DNA of 64,000 bases from Bacillota bacterium (GTDB lineage Bacteria > Bacillota > Clostridia > Christensenellales > UMGS416): assembly GCA_023435705.1 (NCBI GenBank), contig JAEYRH010000005.1:1-64000 (forward strand), read 5' to 3'. Positions within the stretch are counted from its first letter, which is position 1, and the number at the start of each line of letters is the position of its first letter. Positions 49,597-59,160 of the stretch are shown here, one piece after another. Below the pieces are notes generated by a model. It saw only the letters and a list, made by a program, of their open reading frames with translations. It ran no database searches and was not told where the DNA came from. A program made the translations under genes and the position numbers.

Positions 49597-52500
49597 ATGG
49601 AGCTAAGGAATGCCCCCCTTTGGAGACCGGAATTTGAGCACGACAGTTGCGGCACAGGATTTGTGGCCAACAAGGATGGGCATAAATCCCATAAGGCTGT
49701 CCGTGACGCGTTGGAGGTGTTGAAGCGCATGGCCCACCGCGGCGGTGCCGGTTATGACCCGGACACCGGCGACGGCGCGGGGATCCTCATACAACTGCCC
49801 GACAAGCTCTTTCGGGCCGTGCTGCCCTTCGAGTTGCCAGAATTAGACCAATACGGCGCGGGTATGTTTTTCTTCCCCCGTGACGCGCAGCTCCGGCGTG
49901 TCTGCGTGGAGTTGGTCGAAAAGGCAGTGAAAGATTGTGGTTTCTCGCTGCTGGGCTGGCGCGATGTGCCCCACAACCTGCACTCCTGCGGCACCGCCGC
50001 ACGGGAGTCCGCGCCCTGGATCACACAGGTGTTTGTGGCACCGGCAAAAGCCATGGCAGACATGGAGCAGGCGCTCTACATCCTGCGCCGCACATTGGAG
50101 CGAAGCTCCCATAAGCAGAAGGCCGGCATCTATGTGGTAAGCCTCTCCACCCGCACGATTGTGTATAAGGGTATGATGCATTCCTGGCAGTTGGAGGCAT
50201 TTTATCCCGATCTGGAAGACGAGCGCACCGAATCGGCGGTGGGCATGGTGCACTCCCGCTACTCCACCAACACGCTGCCCACCTGGAGCCGCAGCCAGCC
50301 CTGCCGCATGATTGCCCACAACGGTGAGATCAACACACTGCGCGGCGCGGAAAACGCCATCAAGGCCATGGAAAAGGGCCTGAACGGAGGCAAACTAAAA
50401 AAGCATTTAAATGATGTCCTGCCGGTATTGGAAGACGATGGCAGCGACAGCATGAAATTTGACAATGCATTTGAGTTCTATTGCCAGAGCGGGCGGCCCA
50501 TGCCCCAGTCGCTGATGCTGATGATGCCCGGCCCCTGGAGTATGGACAAGACGATGGGCGACACTGAGCGGGCATTTTTCCAATACGCCGCCTGCCTGCT
50601 GCCTCCATGGGACGGCCCCGCCGCCATCACCTTCACCGACGGCCGCAAGGTGGGTGCAGTGCTGGACCGCAACGGCCTCAGGCCCGCCCGCTGGGCGCTT
50701 TCCTCCGACGGTGTGATGGTGCTTTCCAGCGAGTCCGGTGTGCTCGATATTCCCCCAGAAAAAATCGTGCGCAAAGGCAAGCTGGGCCCCGGCCAGATGA
50801 TCGTGCTTGACTTGGAATCCGGCAAACTCATGGAAGACGCCGAGCTCAAGGGGCTACACTGCGCCGGCCCCTACCGCAAATGGCTCAAGGACAACTGCAT
50901 CCCCGAAACGTCGCTGCAAGCCGCCGGCGAGCTGCCCCCGGAGGGCATGCCCACCGGCTCTCTTCAGCAGCTGTTTGGTTATTCCCATGAAGACCTGATC
51001 ACCACGCTGCTGCCAATGGCCCAGACAGGAAGCGACCCTATTGGCGCAATGGGTTACGATGCGTCGCTGGCAGTGCTCTCAGAAAAGCCACAGTGCCTCT
51101 ACAGCTACTTCAAGCAGCTTTTTGCCCAGGTCACAAACCCGCCGCTGGACGCCATCCGCGAGGCTTGCGTGACCGGCACCGACGTGCTGCTGGGCCCCTC
51201 AGGCGATATCACGCAGGACGCCGCCGAAAATTGCCACAAGATCCATCTGAAGTCACCGGTGCTCTCCGAAGCCACGTTCCGGGCGTTACGCCAGGGTGTG
51301 AAGGGATTCCCCTCTGCTGAGATCGGCATCCTTTTCACCCGTGAGCAGGGCTTGATGAAGGCGCTCGATGAGCTTTGCGCCGAGGCCGAGCAAATTGCCC
51401 GCGGCGGCGCTTCGCTGCTGATCCTCACCGACCGGGGTGCCGATGAAACCCACATCCCCATCCCGGCGCTGCTGGCCTCGTCATTGGTGCACCACCACTT
51501 GATCCGCAAAGGGCTGCGCGGCAACTTCTCCATCATCGTGGACAGTTTCGGCATCCGAGAGGTGCACCATGTGTGCTGCCTCATCGGCTACGGTGTGAAA
51601 GCCGTATTTCCACGGGGCCTGATGCGCTCGCTGGAAGACCTGGCTGACCGGGGCATTCTGGGCACCATGGAGCTGGAAAAGGCCAAGGCCAACACGCTTC
51701 ACGCGCTGGAGCACGGCGTGCTGAAGGTGATTTCCAAGATGGGCATTTCCTGCGTGGACGGCTACATCCGAGCCCAGATTTTCGAAGCCGTTGGCCTGTC
51801 CGACGAGGTCATTGACCGCTGCTTCACCGGCACGGTGAGCCGCGTGGGCGGCATGACCTTCGCCGACCTGGAGCGCGAAATGCTTGCCCGCCACAACTTC
51901 GCCCTGAAGAACCTTGAGGAGCCGCTGCAATCAGGCGGGCGCTATGCCGTAAAAAAGAACGGCGAGGAGCACCTCTACCACCCGCAGGTGATCCACACGA
52001 TACAGACCGCCGTGCGCGAGGGCAACTACAAGCTCTACAAGGAATATACAAAGCTCATCGGCGTGGAAAAGGCCGTGGCGCTCCGGCACCTGCTGGGCTT
52101 CAAGCCGGGCAAGCCAGTGCCTCTGGACGAAGTGGAGCCGGTGGAGCGCATCATGCGCCGCTTCAAGACCGGCGCCATGAGTTATGGCTCCATCAGCCAG
52201 GAAGCCCATGAGTGCCTGGCACAGGCGATGAACCGCATCCGCGGAAAGTCCAACTCAGGCGAGGGTGGAGAGTCCACAGACCGGTTCGGCACCGACCGCA
52301 ACAGCGCCATCAAGCAGGTGGCCTCCGGCCGCTTCGGCGTGACCGGCGCCTATCTGGCCAGTGCAAAGGAAATCCAGATCAAGATGGCCCAAGGCGCAAA
52401 ACCGGGCGAGGGCGGCCAGCTGCCAGGCAACAAGGTGTATCCTCACATCGCCAGGGTGCGGCACTCCACGCCCGGCGTGGGCTTGATATCCCCGCCCCCG

Positions 52501-54042
52501 CATCACGACATCTATTCCATTGAGGATCTGGCGCAGCTGATCTTCGACCTGAAAAATGCCAACCCCCAGGCCGCTATCAACGTGAAGCTCGTCTCGGAAA
52601 CCGGCGTAGGCACTGTGGCGGCAGGCGTGGCCAAGGGTGGCGCCAATGTAATTCTGATCAGCGGCTTTGACGGCGGCACAGGAGCAAGCCCCCGCACCAG
52701 CATGCAGCACGCCGGCCTGCCCTGGGAGATTGGCCTGGCCGAGAGCCACCAGGTTTTGACGGCCAACGGCCTCCGCGGCCGCGTGCGGCTGGAGGTGGAC
52801 GGCAAGCTGATGACCGGCCGCGACGTGGCTGTGGCGGCCCTGCTGGGCGCCGAGGAATTTGGCTTTGCCACGCTGCCGCTGGTGGCGGCGGGCTGCATCA
52901 TGATGCGCGTGTGCAATCTGGACAACTGCCCGGTGGGCGTGGCCACGCAAAACCCGGCGCTTCGCGCGCGCTTCACCGGCAAGCCCGAATACGTGGTGAA
53001 CCTGATGAAGTTCATCGCAGAGGACCTCCGCGAGATCATGGCGGAATTGGGCTTCCGCACCGTGGAGGAAATGGTGGGCCAGGCCGACCGCCTCACGCAG
53101 GTGAGACAGTCCGCAAAGACCGCTTCACTTGATCTTTCCCCGCTGCTGGCCACCAACCTGAAGCTGCCCTGGCGCGACATCCCGGAGAACCGGGAAGAAA
53201 ACAACCGCCTGTTCTACGATGTGGTGAAGTCGCTCATCGAAACCGGCGGCACCAAAATGAAGCGCAGCATCCGCAACACAGAGCGTGCCGTGGCCACCCG
53301 CGTGGGCGCGTTTGTCAGCCGAGAATACGGCAGCTTGCCGGACGGCTCCATCAAGTTTGTGTTTGAGGGCACCGCCGGCCAGAGCTTCGGGGCGTTCATC
53401 CCGGCGGGCATGGAGCTCACGTTGATCGGCGAAGCCAACGATTATCTGGGCAAGGGCCTCTCCGGCGGCAGGATCATCGTGCACCGCTCAAGCAAAGCCG
53501 CCTGGCCCATGGAAGACAATCATCTGACGGGCAACGTCGTGCTCTATGGCGCCACCTCCGGCGAGCTTTTCCTGGCAGGCAGGGCCGGCGAGCGCTTCTG
53601 CGTGCGCAACAGCGGCGCGGTGGCCGTGTGCGAGGGCGTGGGTGACCACGGCTGCGAATATATGACAGGCGGCACAGCAATCATTTTAGGCAGCGTGGGC
53701 CGCAACTTCGCCGCCGGCATGAGCGGTGGCACCGCCTATGTGCTGGATGATGGCACCTTCAGCGACCGCTGCAACCACGAGATGGTGGGCCTCTACCCAC
53801 TGGACGGGCTGGATGTGGTCACCGTCTACACGCAGATCATGCGCCACGCCCAGTATACCGGCTCCAGGATCGCAAAGGACATCCTCGAAGACTGGCCAAA
53901 CATGGTGAACCGCTTCGTCAAGGTGTTGCCGCACGACTACAGCGACATGCTGGACGCCATCGCTACGGCCAAGGGCGAGGGCCTGACCGGCGAGGCAAGG
54001 CTCGAGAGAGCCTTCGCCATCAAGACCAAGGGGAGGGCATAA
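49597..54042 (+). CDS. gltB: Glutamate synthase (NADPH) large subunit
   Basis: A 1481-residue enzyme combining glutamine amide nitrogen with 2-oxoglutarate. Order: N-terminal glutaminase domain whose nucleophile is Cys18 (EHDSCGTGFVANK) after a short propeptide; central domain; FMN-binding synthase barrel with AMSYGSISQEAHECLA and GEGGQLPGNKVYPHIARVRHSTPG; 3Fe-4S cluster cysteines in CIMMRVCNLDNCPVG; and the C-terminal GXGXG beta-helix (GGRIIVHR, GNVVLYGATSGELFLAGRAGERF). Full length for the bacterial alpha subunit. Stop is 2 bp before gltD. Confidence 0.97.
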   Translation: MELRNAPLWRPEFEHDSCGTGFVANKDGHKSHKAVRDALEVLKRMAHRGGAGYDPDTGDGAGILIQLPDKLFRAVLPFELPELDQYGAGMFFFPRDAQLRRVCVELVEKAVKDCGFSLLGWRDVPHNLHSCGTAARESAPWITQVFVAPAKAMADMEQALYILRRTLERSSHKQKAGIYVVSLSTRTIVYKGMMHSWQLEAFYPDLEDERTESAVGMVHSRYSTNTLPTWSRSQPCRMIAHNGEINTLRGAENAIKAMEKGLNGGKLKKHLNDVLPVLEDDGSDSMKFDNAFEFYCQSGRPMPQSLMLMMPGPWSMDKTMGDTERAFFQYAACLLPPWDGPAAITFTDGRKVGAVLDRNGLRPARWALSSDGVMVLSSESGVLDIPPEKIVRKGKLGPGQMIVLDLESGKLMEDAELKGLHCAGPYRKWLKDNCIPETSLQAAGELPPEGMPTGSLQQLFGYSHEDLITTLLPMAQTGSDPIGAMGYDASLAVLSEKPQCLYSYFKQLFAQVTNPPLDAIREACVTGTDVLLGPSGDITQDAAENCHKIHLKSPVLSEATFRALRQGVKGFPSAEIGILFTREQGLMKALDELCAEAEQIARGGASLLILTDRGADETHIPIPALLASSLVHHHLIRKGLRGNFSIIVDSFGIREVHHVCCLIGYGVKAVFPRGLMRSLEDLADRGILGTMELEKAKANTLHALEHGVLKVISKMGISCVDGYIRAQIFEAVGLSDEVIDRCFTGTVSRVGGMTFADLEREMLARHNFALKNLEEPLQSGGRYAVKKNGEEHLYHPQVIHTIQTAVREGNYKLYKEYTKLIGVEKAVALRHLLGFKPGKPVPLDEVEPVERIMRRFKTGAMSYGSISQEAHECLAQAMNRIRGKSNSGEGGESTDRFGTDRNSAIKQVASGRFGVTGAYLASAKEIQIKMAQGAKPGEGGQLPGNKVYPHIARVRHSTPGVGLISPPPHHDIYSIEDLAQLIFDLKNANPQAAINVKLVSETGVGTVAAGVAKGGANVILISGFDGGTGASPRTSMQHAGLPWEIGLAESHQVLTANGLRGRVRLEVDGKLMTGRDVAVAALLGAEEFGFATLPLVAAGCIMMRVCNLDNCPVGVATQNPALRARFTGKPEYVVNLMKFIAEDLREIMAELGFRTVEEMVGQADRLTQVRQSAKTASLDLSPLLATNLKLPWRDIPENREENNRLFYDVVKSLIETGGTKMKRSIRNTERAVATRVGAFVSREYGSLPDGSIKFVFEGTAGQSFGAFIPAGMELTLIGEANDYLGKGLSGGRIIVHRSSKAAWPMEDNHLTGNVVLYGATSGELFLAGRAGERFCVRNSGAVAVCEGVGDHGCEYMTGGTAIILGSVGRNFAAGMSGGTAYVLDDGTFSDRCNHEMVGLYPLDGLDVVTVYTQIMRHAQYTGSRIAKDILEDWPNMVNRFVKVLPHDYSDMLDAIATAKGEGLTGEARLERAFAIKTKGRA

Positions 54043-54044
54043 CA

Positions 54045-55454
54045 ATGGGTAAGCCAACCGGTTTTATGGAATATGAACGCAAAACCACGGCGGAGAAAGC
54101 CCCTCTGGACCGCATCCAGGACTTTGAGCCCTTCCATCCGACCATGGACGCAGCCCAGCTCAAGGAGCAGAGTGCCCGCTGCATGAACTGCGGCACGCCC
54201 TTCTGCCACAGCGGCGTGAACTGGCAGGGCGTGGTGTCCGGCTGCCCGCTGGGCAACCTGATCCCCGAATGGAACGACCTGGTGTATAAGGGCCTTTACC
54301 ACGAGGCTTGGCTCAGGCTCAAGCTCACCAGCCCCTTCCCCGAGTTTACCAGCCGCGTGTGCCCGGCGCCATGCGAGGGCGCCTGCGCCTGCGGCGAGCA
54401 CGGCGAAGCAGTCACGATCCGCGAGATTGAGCGCTTCCTCTCCGACATGTCTTTTGAGAAAGGTTGGGAGAAACCCCGCCCGCCCAAAGTGCGCACCGGC
54501 AAAAAGGTGGCAGTGGTGGGCAGCGGGCCTGCCGGCCTGGCCTGTGCCTGGAGGCTCAACCGCCTGGGCCACGAGGTCACCGTGTTTGAAAGGGACGAGC
54601 TGCCAGGCGGCCTGCTGATGTTTGGCATCCCCAATATGAAGCTGCCCAAGTCAGTGGTGTTGCGCCGCACCGGGCTCATGGAGCAGGAAGGCGTGAAGTT
54701 CGTCTGCAACGCGGATGTGGGCGCGCCCGGATCCGAAGACCTGCTGAAGGGCTTTGACGCAATCGCCCTGTGCTGCGGCTCCGAAACACCCCGCGATTTG
54801 AAGGCCCCGGGCCGGGAGCTCGCGGGCATTGAGTTTGCTGTGCCGTTCCTTTCCGAAGCCACACGGCTGGCCATGGCTGGCCGTGGCAGCGAGCGGCCTC
54901 TCTTCGGCAAAAGCGTGGTCGTAATCGGCGGCGGCGACACCGGCAACGATTGCACCGGAACCGCCATCCGCCAGGGGGCCATGAAGGTGCAGCAGCTGGA
55001 GATCATGCCCCCCTCCCCCGAATGCCGTGCCGACAGCAACCCCTGGCCCCGTTGGCCCTTCGTCTTGAAGACCGACTACGGCCAGCAAGAGGCCATTGCA
55101 GTATGGGGCAGCGACCCCCGCGATTTCACCGTGAACACCACCGCGTTTGTTGGTGAAAATGGCCATGTGAAGGCGGTGGATACGGTGCAGGTGCAGTGGG
55201 TCACAAAGGATGGCCGCCGCGTGCCCGAGCCCATCCCCGGCACGGAAAGGACCTATCCGGCAGACCTGGTGCTGATCGCGATGGGCTTCACCGGTCCAAA
55301 AGACTATGTCAAGAACGCCCTGGGCGACCGCACCGGCCCGGAGCATGGCGTGTTCACCTGCGGCGACATGCGCACCGGGCAGAGCCTTGTGGTGAAGGCG
55401 ATGGCCGACGGGGCTGATGTGGTGGAGAAGATGGATGAGTATCTGGGTTTATAA
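54045..55454 (+). CDS. gltD: Glutamate synthase small subunit
   Basis: A 469-residue NADPH-oxidising beta subunit that feeds electrons to GltB. It has the N-terminal cysteine clusters (ARCMNCGTPFCHSG, SGCPLGNLIPEWN, RVCPAPCEGACACGEHGE) for 4Fe-4S centres, the FAD site VAVVGSGPAGLACAWRLNRLGH and the NADPH site VVVIGGGDTGNDCTGTAIRQG. GGGAGGG precedes the ATG. It is directly coupled to gltB and followed by a terminator. Confidence 0.97.
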   Translation: MGKPTGFMEYERKTTAEKAPLDRIQDFEPFHPTMDAAQLKEQSARCMNCGTPFCHSGVNWQGVVSGCPLGNLIPEWNDLVYKGLYHEAWLRLKLTSPFPEFTSRVCPAPCEGACACGEHGEAVTIREIERFLSDMSFEKGWEKPRPPKVRTGKKVAVVGSGPAGLACAWRLNRLGHEVTVFERDELPGGLLMFGIPNMKLPKSVVLRRTGLMEQEGVKFVCNADVGAPGSEDLLKGFDAIALCCGSETPRDLKAPGRELAGIEFAVPFLSEATRLAMAGRGSERPLFGKSVVVIGGGDTGNDCTGTAIRQGAMKVQQLEIMPPSPECRADSNPWPRWPFVLKTDYGQQEAIAVWGSDPRDFTVNTTAFVGENGHVKAVDTVQVQWVTKDGRRVPEPIPGTERTYPADLVLIAMGFTGPKDYVKNALGDRTGPEHGVFTCGDMRTGQSLVVKAMADGADVVEKMDEYLGL

Positions 55455-55469
55455 TGTTTGAGTGCAAGG

Positions 55470-55505
55470 AAAGCACGGGTCTGATGGCCCGTGCTTTATC
55501 TTTAT
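55470..55505 (+). terminator. Terminator of gltBD
   Basis: AAAGCACGGG (55470-55479) pairs with CCCGTGCTTT (55488-55497), loop of 8 nt, followed by ATCTTTATT. Confidence 0.9.
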
Positions 55506-55557
55506 TCACTCCCGGATGTCAACCCAACCCCTCACCAGGGATCCCTATCACAATCTT

Positions 55558-56028
55558 TTAAGGAACCTGCGGCCCGGTTTCCAGATAAAATGAGTTCGCA
55601 ATCCGGATCAGCTCATCTTTGGCAATTCCTGCACAGGTTAGCGTGCACGCCATCTTGGCATTCAAGCGCATTTTCAGTGAATAACCCTCGCCTTGCGACG
55701 TAACCTCTGCTTTGCCAAGCTCCGGATAGCCTTGAGAATCCTGAGTATAGAAGATTTCAACCAACACGGAGCTGTTTGTTGATATCGTTGCCTGATCTCC
55801 CGATTTCACAATAGAGGGCTTCGGGATCTCTTTGCCATTCGAAAGTGTCTGCGGCAGATAAGAAGGCACAATAATATCATTTATGCCCACATCTCCGGAG
55901 AGATCAGGCTTTTTGACTTCTACGATTTCAGTCTTGCATAATGCCGTGCTTTGTGGGGTGACCGATGGCGATATATCACATCCAGCAATCAGAAGAAACA
56001 AACACACCAACAGGGCAATCCGCTTCAT
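55558..56028 (-). CDS. Small lipoprotein of unknown function
   Basis: A 156-residue lipoprotein: MKRIALLVCLFLLIAGC is signal and lipobox. The mature part (VPSYLPQTLSNGKEIPKPSIVKSGDQA; VEIFYTQDSQGYPELGKAEV; CTLTCAGIAKDELIRIANSF) resembles the substrate-like fold of DUF4367 proteins, in which a final helix 'ELIRIANSL' is common, but I would not assign it firmly. Convergent with gltD across the terminator at 55470. Confidence 0.7.
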   Translation of the reverse strand: MKRIALLVCLFLLIAGCDISPSVTPQSTALCKTEIVEVKKPDLSGDVGINDIIVPSYLPQTLSNGKEIPKPSIVKSGDQATISTNSSVLVEIFYTQDSQGYPELGKAEVTSQGEGYSLKMRLNAKMACTLTCAGIAKDELIRIANSFYLETGPQVP

Positions 56029-56388
56029 TTCCTTTTACCTTCCTATCATTGATAAGAGTAGGACGCAATCAAAGCCACTAAAAATCCAACGTCCAGAGAG
56101 ACGACCCCAAAAGACAGGTTTCATCCATCGACTTTACACAAACCTGTCTCCAAAACGGCCATCCCCTACAACCCCAAACCCGCGCAATTCCGCGCCTTCA
56201 AGCCCGCTCCCCCCAGTGTCCACCTGATCATCACTATAAAGAAGATGTGCACACAGGCTGCCGGAACCGCCTGGGGCGCTCCGCAGCCAAAAAAAGAAAA
56301 CCCGCCTGCCGAAGCATCGGCGGGCGGGCAATCGGAAATTGAAGCGAGGAAACCTCTCCGCTCGCGGCAGCGGCGGAGAAGATGATGA
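56029..56388. other. Intergenic region with one terminator
   Basis: Only the hairpin at 56289-56328 is recognisable; I see no gene in the remainder. Confidence 0.6.
56289..56328 (-). terminator. Terminator of the HEAT-repeat gene
   Basis: On the minus strand a GC-rich stem (CCCGCCGA paired with TCGGCAGGCGGG, one bulge) is followed by TTTTCTTTTTTT. Confidence 0.8.
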
Positions 56389-56730
56389 CTAGTTCCTTGT
56401 GGTGATGGATGCAAACGAATCCTTGATGGCCTGCTGGATCTCCTCCCTACGCTGGGCCGGCAGATGGCCGGAGAGCCAGGTGAGGTGCGACTTGGCGTTG
56501 GCCCGGCCGCTGATGCCCAGCGACTTCACTGCCTGCAGCTGCACGTCCGGCTCGCTGTCGGTGAGCAGGCGGATCATAATGTTCATGGATTCATCCTCAG
56601 AGGAATGACTGCAAGCCTCCGCGATGTCCAGCCTGGTCTGCTTGTTGGCGCCGTTCAACTTCTTATTCAGCGCGTCCCACTGGTTCTTTTCGACCATTTT
56701 CACGAAATGGTCTTTACCGCTTCCAAACAT
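56389..56730 (-). CDS. Small HEAT-repeat protein
   Basis: A 113-residue all-helical protein, MFGSGKDHFVKMVEKNQWDA, with about three HEAT-like helix pairs (DIAEACSHSSEDESMNIMIRLLTDSEPDVQLQAVKSLGISGRANAKSHLTWLSGHL). Such repeats mediate protein-protein contacts; no partner is evident. The ATG follows AGGAGG by 7 bp; an upstream in-frame start is not needed. It stands alone with its own terminator. Confidence 0.75.
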   Translation of the reverse strand: MFGSGKDHFVKMVEKNQWDALNKKLNGANKQTRLDIAEACSHSSEDESMNIMIRLLTDSEPDVQLQAVKSLGISGRANAKSHLTWLSGHLPAQRREEIQQAIKDSFASITTRN

Positions 56731-57332
56731 AGGGCTGCCTCCTGATGATAAAAAATATAGCGTCATTGCCTCGCAATGGCAGGAGTCGTTATGCGAATCG
56801 CGGCGCTTGCGCCGCGATTCTACCTCATTCTACATGTGCAAGGGTTGGATTGTCAACGAAAGGGCCGGATTCTTTAGGTTGGACACGGAATCTTAAGACT
56901 AGTCTGGCATGTTCGGCCGCCTTATGGAAGCCTGATGTTGCAATCATGGATTTACAACCCTCACCTGGGCGCAAATCTCACGAAAACAATACATGCGCTT
57001 TAGCACTTGTCTCTCGCGCCTGTACATAATGAGGGTGTTGATTTTTGTTACTCCTTTGGAGATATTGTCTAGCCGCTCAATTCGTTTATTTTTCGACATT
57101 CTTTTTATTCATTCTAGCCAAATAAGTTTGATATAAGGCTGAAAAAAGATTGCTATAAGATTAATCAGTGTTACACTCTCCGCGGAAATGAACCATAAAC
57201 ACATGATAAGTCATTACACAGCGGAAGCTACATCTGTTCTCCATTGCCATTAATGCGTCGGCATGAAGCATCCCAAATGGAAGATACAGGCATCATCCTG
57301 TTTCTATCAAGAATTCACAAGGAGGCCCCCAC
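56731..57332. other. Long intergenic region upstream of the SipW/TasA-like locus
   Basis: A perfect 12-bp hairpin, GAATCGCGGCGC (56795-56806) with GCGCCGCGATTC (56809-56820), lies 65 bp before the HEAT gene start and has no T-run on either strand. The rest, AT-rich toward 57050-57180, is likely the control region of the gene at 57333. No gene is supported there. Confidence 0.5.
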
Positions 57333-57884
57333 ATGAAAAAGGTCCGCGTCATCATCGCCGTAGTAGCGGTGGCACTCATGGTCATGGGCATCGGTTATGC
57401 TGCATGGAGCCAGACCACGCCTTTGAACATCGACGGCAATACCACGCACATGGATGTGCAGTACTCCAACTACTGGGTTGACAGCTCCCCCTATGTGACC
57501 ACCGCGATGACCCGCTCCGCCGACAAGAAGACCATGAACGTGAAGATTAGCAACCTCTATCCTGACGCCAGCTCCACGTTCACCACGGTGATCACCAACA
57601 ATGGCACAATGCCGATCATGCTAAAGAAACTCGGCTTTGCTGCCAATGGCACTATCTTTGGCGGCAATGCTGCCAACATGGTGGTCTCTGTGTCTACCGA
57701 GAATCCTGCCTATAATTTCAGCGTATTCCCCGAGGTTGAGAACCCGAATATCCGCCTTGAGCCCGGCGCCTCCGTGAGCTTCAAGTACACCGTGGAAATG
57801 TCCAACCTGGTGATTGGCAGCGCCTACGCGGACGAGACCTTCAGCTTTGACCTGATCCCGTATTTCGAGACCATTGCCGACTGA
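57333..57884 (+). CDS. Secreted TasA/camelysin-like protein with SipW-type signal peptide (1)
   Basis: A 183-residue secreted protein. The signal peptide MKKVRVIIAVVAVALMVMGIGYAAWSQ has the hallmark of SipW substrates: a short hydrophobic core followed by an aromatic motif (Y-A-A-W-S) at the cleavage region. The mature part is beta-rich, with the alternating pattern VKISNLYPDASSTFTTVITNNGTMP and SFKYTVEM of TasA/CalY-like matrix fibre proteins. AAGGAGG precedes the ATG. It is first of three paralogues followed by the matching signal peptidase. Confidence 0.85.
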   Translation: MKKVRVIIAVVAVALMVMGIGYAAWSQTTPLNIDGNTTHMDVQYSNYWVDSSPYVTTAMTRSADKKTMNVKISNLYPDASSTFTTVITNNGTMPIMLKKLGFAANGTIFGGNAANMVVSVSTENPAYNFSVFPEVENPNIRLEPGASVSFKYTVEMSNLVIGSAYADETFSFDLIPYFETIAD

Positions 57885-57954
57885 TTCTTGTAACCGGCTG
57901 GCGGCTTGGCTGCCAGCCGGCTTTTCATGATTCTGCCCCGATCAGGAGGCCCTT

Positions 57955-58500
57955 ATGATGTCCAAAACCAAAGTGATCGCCTTTGCGGCAGCATTCGCCC
58001 TCATGATCATGGGGGTGGGTTATTCTTTTTGGAGCCAAAACATCCCGATCACGGTGACAGGCCGGCTCGGCACCTTCCGGGTGGGCGTGGCGGACGCAGC
58101 CGCCGTGGATCAGGACGGCGCTCCGCAAGACTCCGAGCTAGCCGCAGCCAGCCGTAACTGCGATGTGGTTGTGCTGAGCGCATTCAAGCTGCTGCCCAAT
58201 GGCGCAAGGTATTACACCGTGACCTTCAAAAACACCGGCGACGCCAACGCCGTGCTGGATAAGGTTGTGCTGACGCCAAAGAGCGGGAGTAGTGATGTGC
58301 TTGGCACCATTTCCATCAAGGTGGATGACAAACAGCGCGTGAACATGGGAGCCACCCGCACTGTTAAACTGAACAAAAAGCTGCCCTCCGGGGGCACCAT
58401 GACCATAGCGGTCAAGATGACTCTGGCCGACGACGCGCCGCTCAGTGAGCAGGAACAGGCATTCGAAGTGGAGATCAAGCCCTATTTCGAGCAGGATTGA
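57955..58500 (+). CDS. Secreted TasA/camelysin-like protein with SipW-type signal peptide (2)
   Basis: A 181-residue paralogue: the signal MSKTKVIAFAAAFALMIMGV ends in GYSFWSQNIPITVTG, the same layout as the flanking copies. The mature part has YYTVTFKNTGDANAVLDKVVL and TMTIAVKMTL, again beta-sandwich-like. It lies 70 bp after copy 1 with AGGAGG before the ATGATG start. It is more diverged than copies 1 and 3 from each other and may have a distinct job such as anchoring. Confidence 0.82.
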   Translation: MMSKTKVIAFAAAFALMIMGVGYSFWSQNIPITVTGRLGTFRVGVADAAAVDQDGAPQDSELAAASRNCDVVVLSAFKLLPNGARYYTVTFKNTGDANAVLDKVVLTPKSGSSDVLGTISIKVDDKQRVNMGATRTVKLNKKLPSGGTMTIAVKMTLADDAPLSEQEQAFEVEIKPYFEQD

Positions 58501-58518
58501 ACAGAAAGAGGACCGGCA

Positions 58519-59082
58519 ATGAAAAAGCTTCGCGTAATCGCAGCCGTAACCGCCGTGGCTTTGATGGCAATGGGCATCGGCTATGCGGCCTGGAGCCAGA
58601 CCCTCCCCATGCAGGTGAGAGGATCCACCGGTAATCTGGAAGCAACCGTGGATTGCGCTTCCACCAATGGCGTGGCCAACGCCGATGTGGAAATCAGCGG
58701 TGACCGCAAGGCAATTACGTTGACTTCCTCCGGGTTTTATCCGGACAATTGCAGACAGGCCATCTATACGATTACCTTCCGCAATACCGGCAGCATCCCG
58801 GTGAAGCTTTCCTCCTATTCCGTCTATGATATCCAGGGCCCGGTTGGTGCGCTGGCTGTGGGCATCACGGAGCAAAACGGCAGAAGAGACAGGGATGTGT
58901 CGCTGGATCTGTCCGCTGACAACACCGTGAATTCACCCAGCCAGGCCGTAATACCCGTCAACGGCACCATGACAATTAAGGTGCGAGTGGCGATGCCCGG
59001 TTCAGTCGGCAATGAGTATAATTTCAACGACCCGGACCGGCGTGGTTTTTCCTTCACCATCTGCGCCAACTTTGTGCAATAA
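58519..59082 (+). CDS. Secreted TasA/camelysin-like protein with SipW-type signal peptide (3)
   Basis: A 187-residue paralogue with signal MKKLRVIAAVTAVALMAMGI and GYAAWSQTLPMQVRG, nearly the same as copy 1. The mature part contains AIYTITFRNTGSIPVKLSSYSVYDI and the N-terminal segment ATVDCASTNGVANADVEISG. It carries three cysteines (DCAS, DNCRQ, TICANF), which may make disulfides outside the cell. It starts 18 bp after copy 2. Together the three look like one operon. Confidence 0.84.
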   Translation: MKKLRVIAAVTAVALMAMGIGYAAWSQTLPMQVRGSTGNLEATVDCASTNGVANADVEISGDRKAITLTSSGFYPDNCRQAIYTITFRNTGSIPVKLSSYSVYDIQGPVGALAVGITEQNGRRDRDVSLDLSADNTVNSPSQAVIPVNGTMTIKVRVAMPGSVGNEYNFNDPDRRGFSFTICANFVQ

Positions 59083-59160
59083 CAATCCCATTGGAGCCGG
59101 AATGCCTGACATTTCGGCTCCCCTTTTTTCAGTAGTAGATCTACCCTTTTTACGAAAGGT

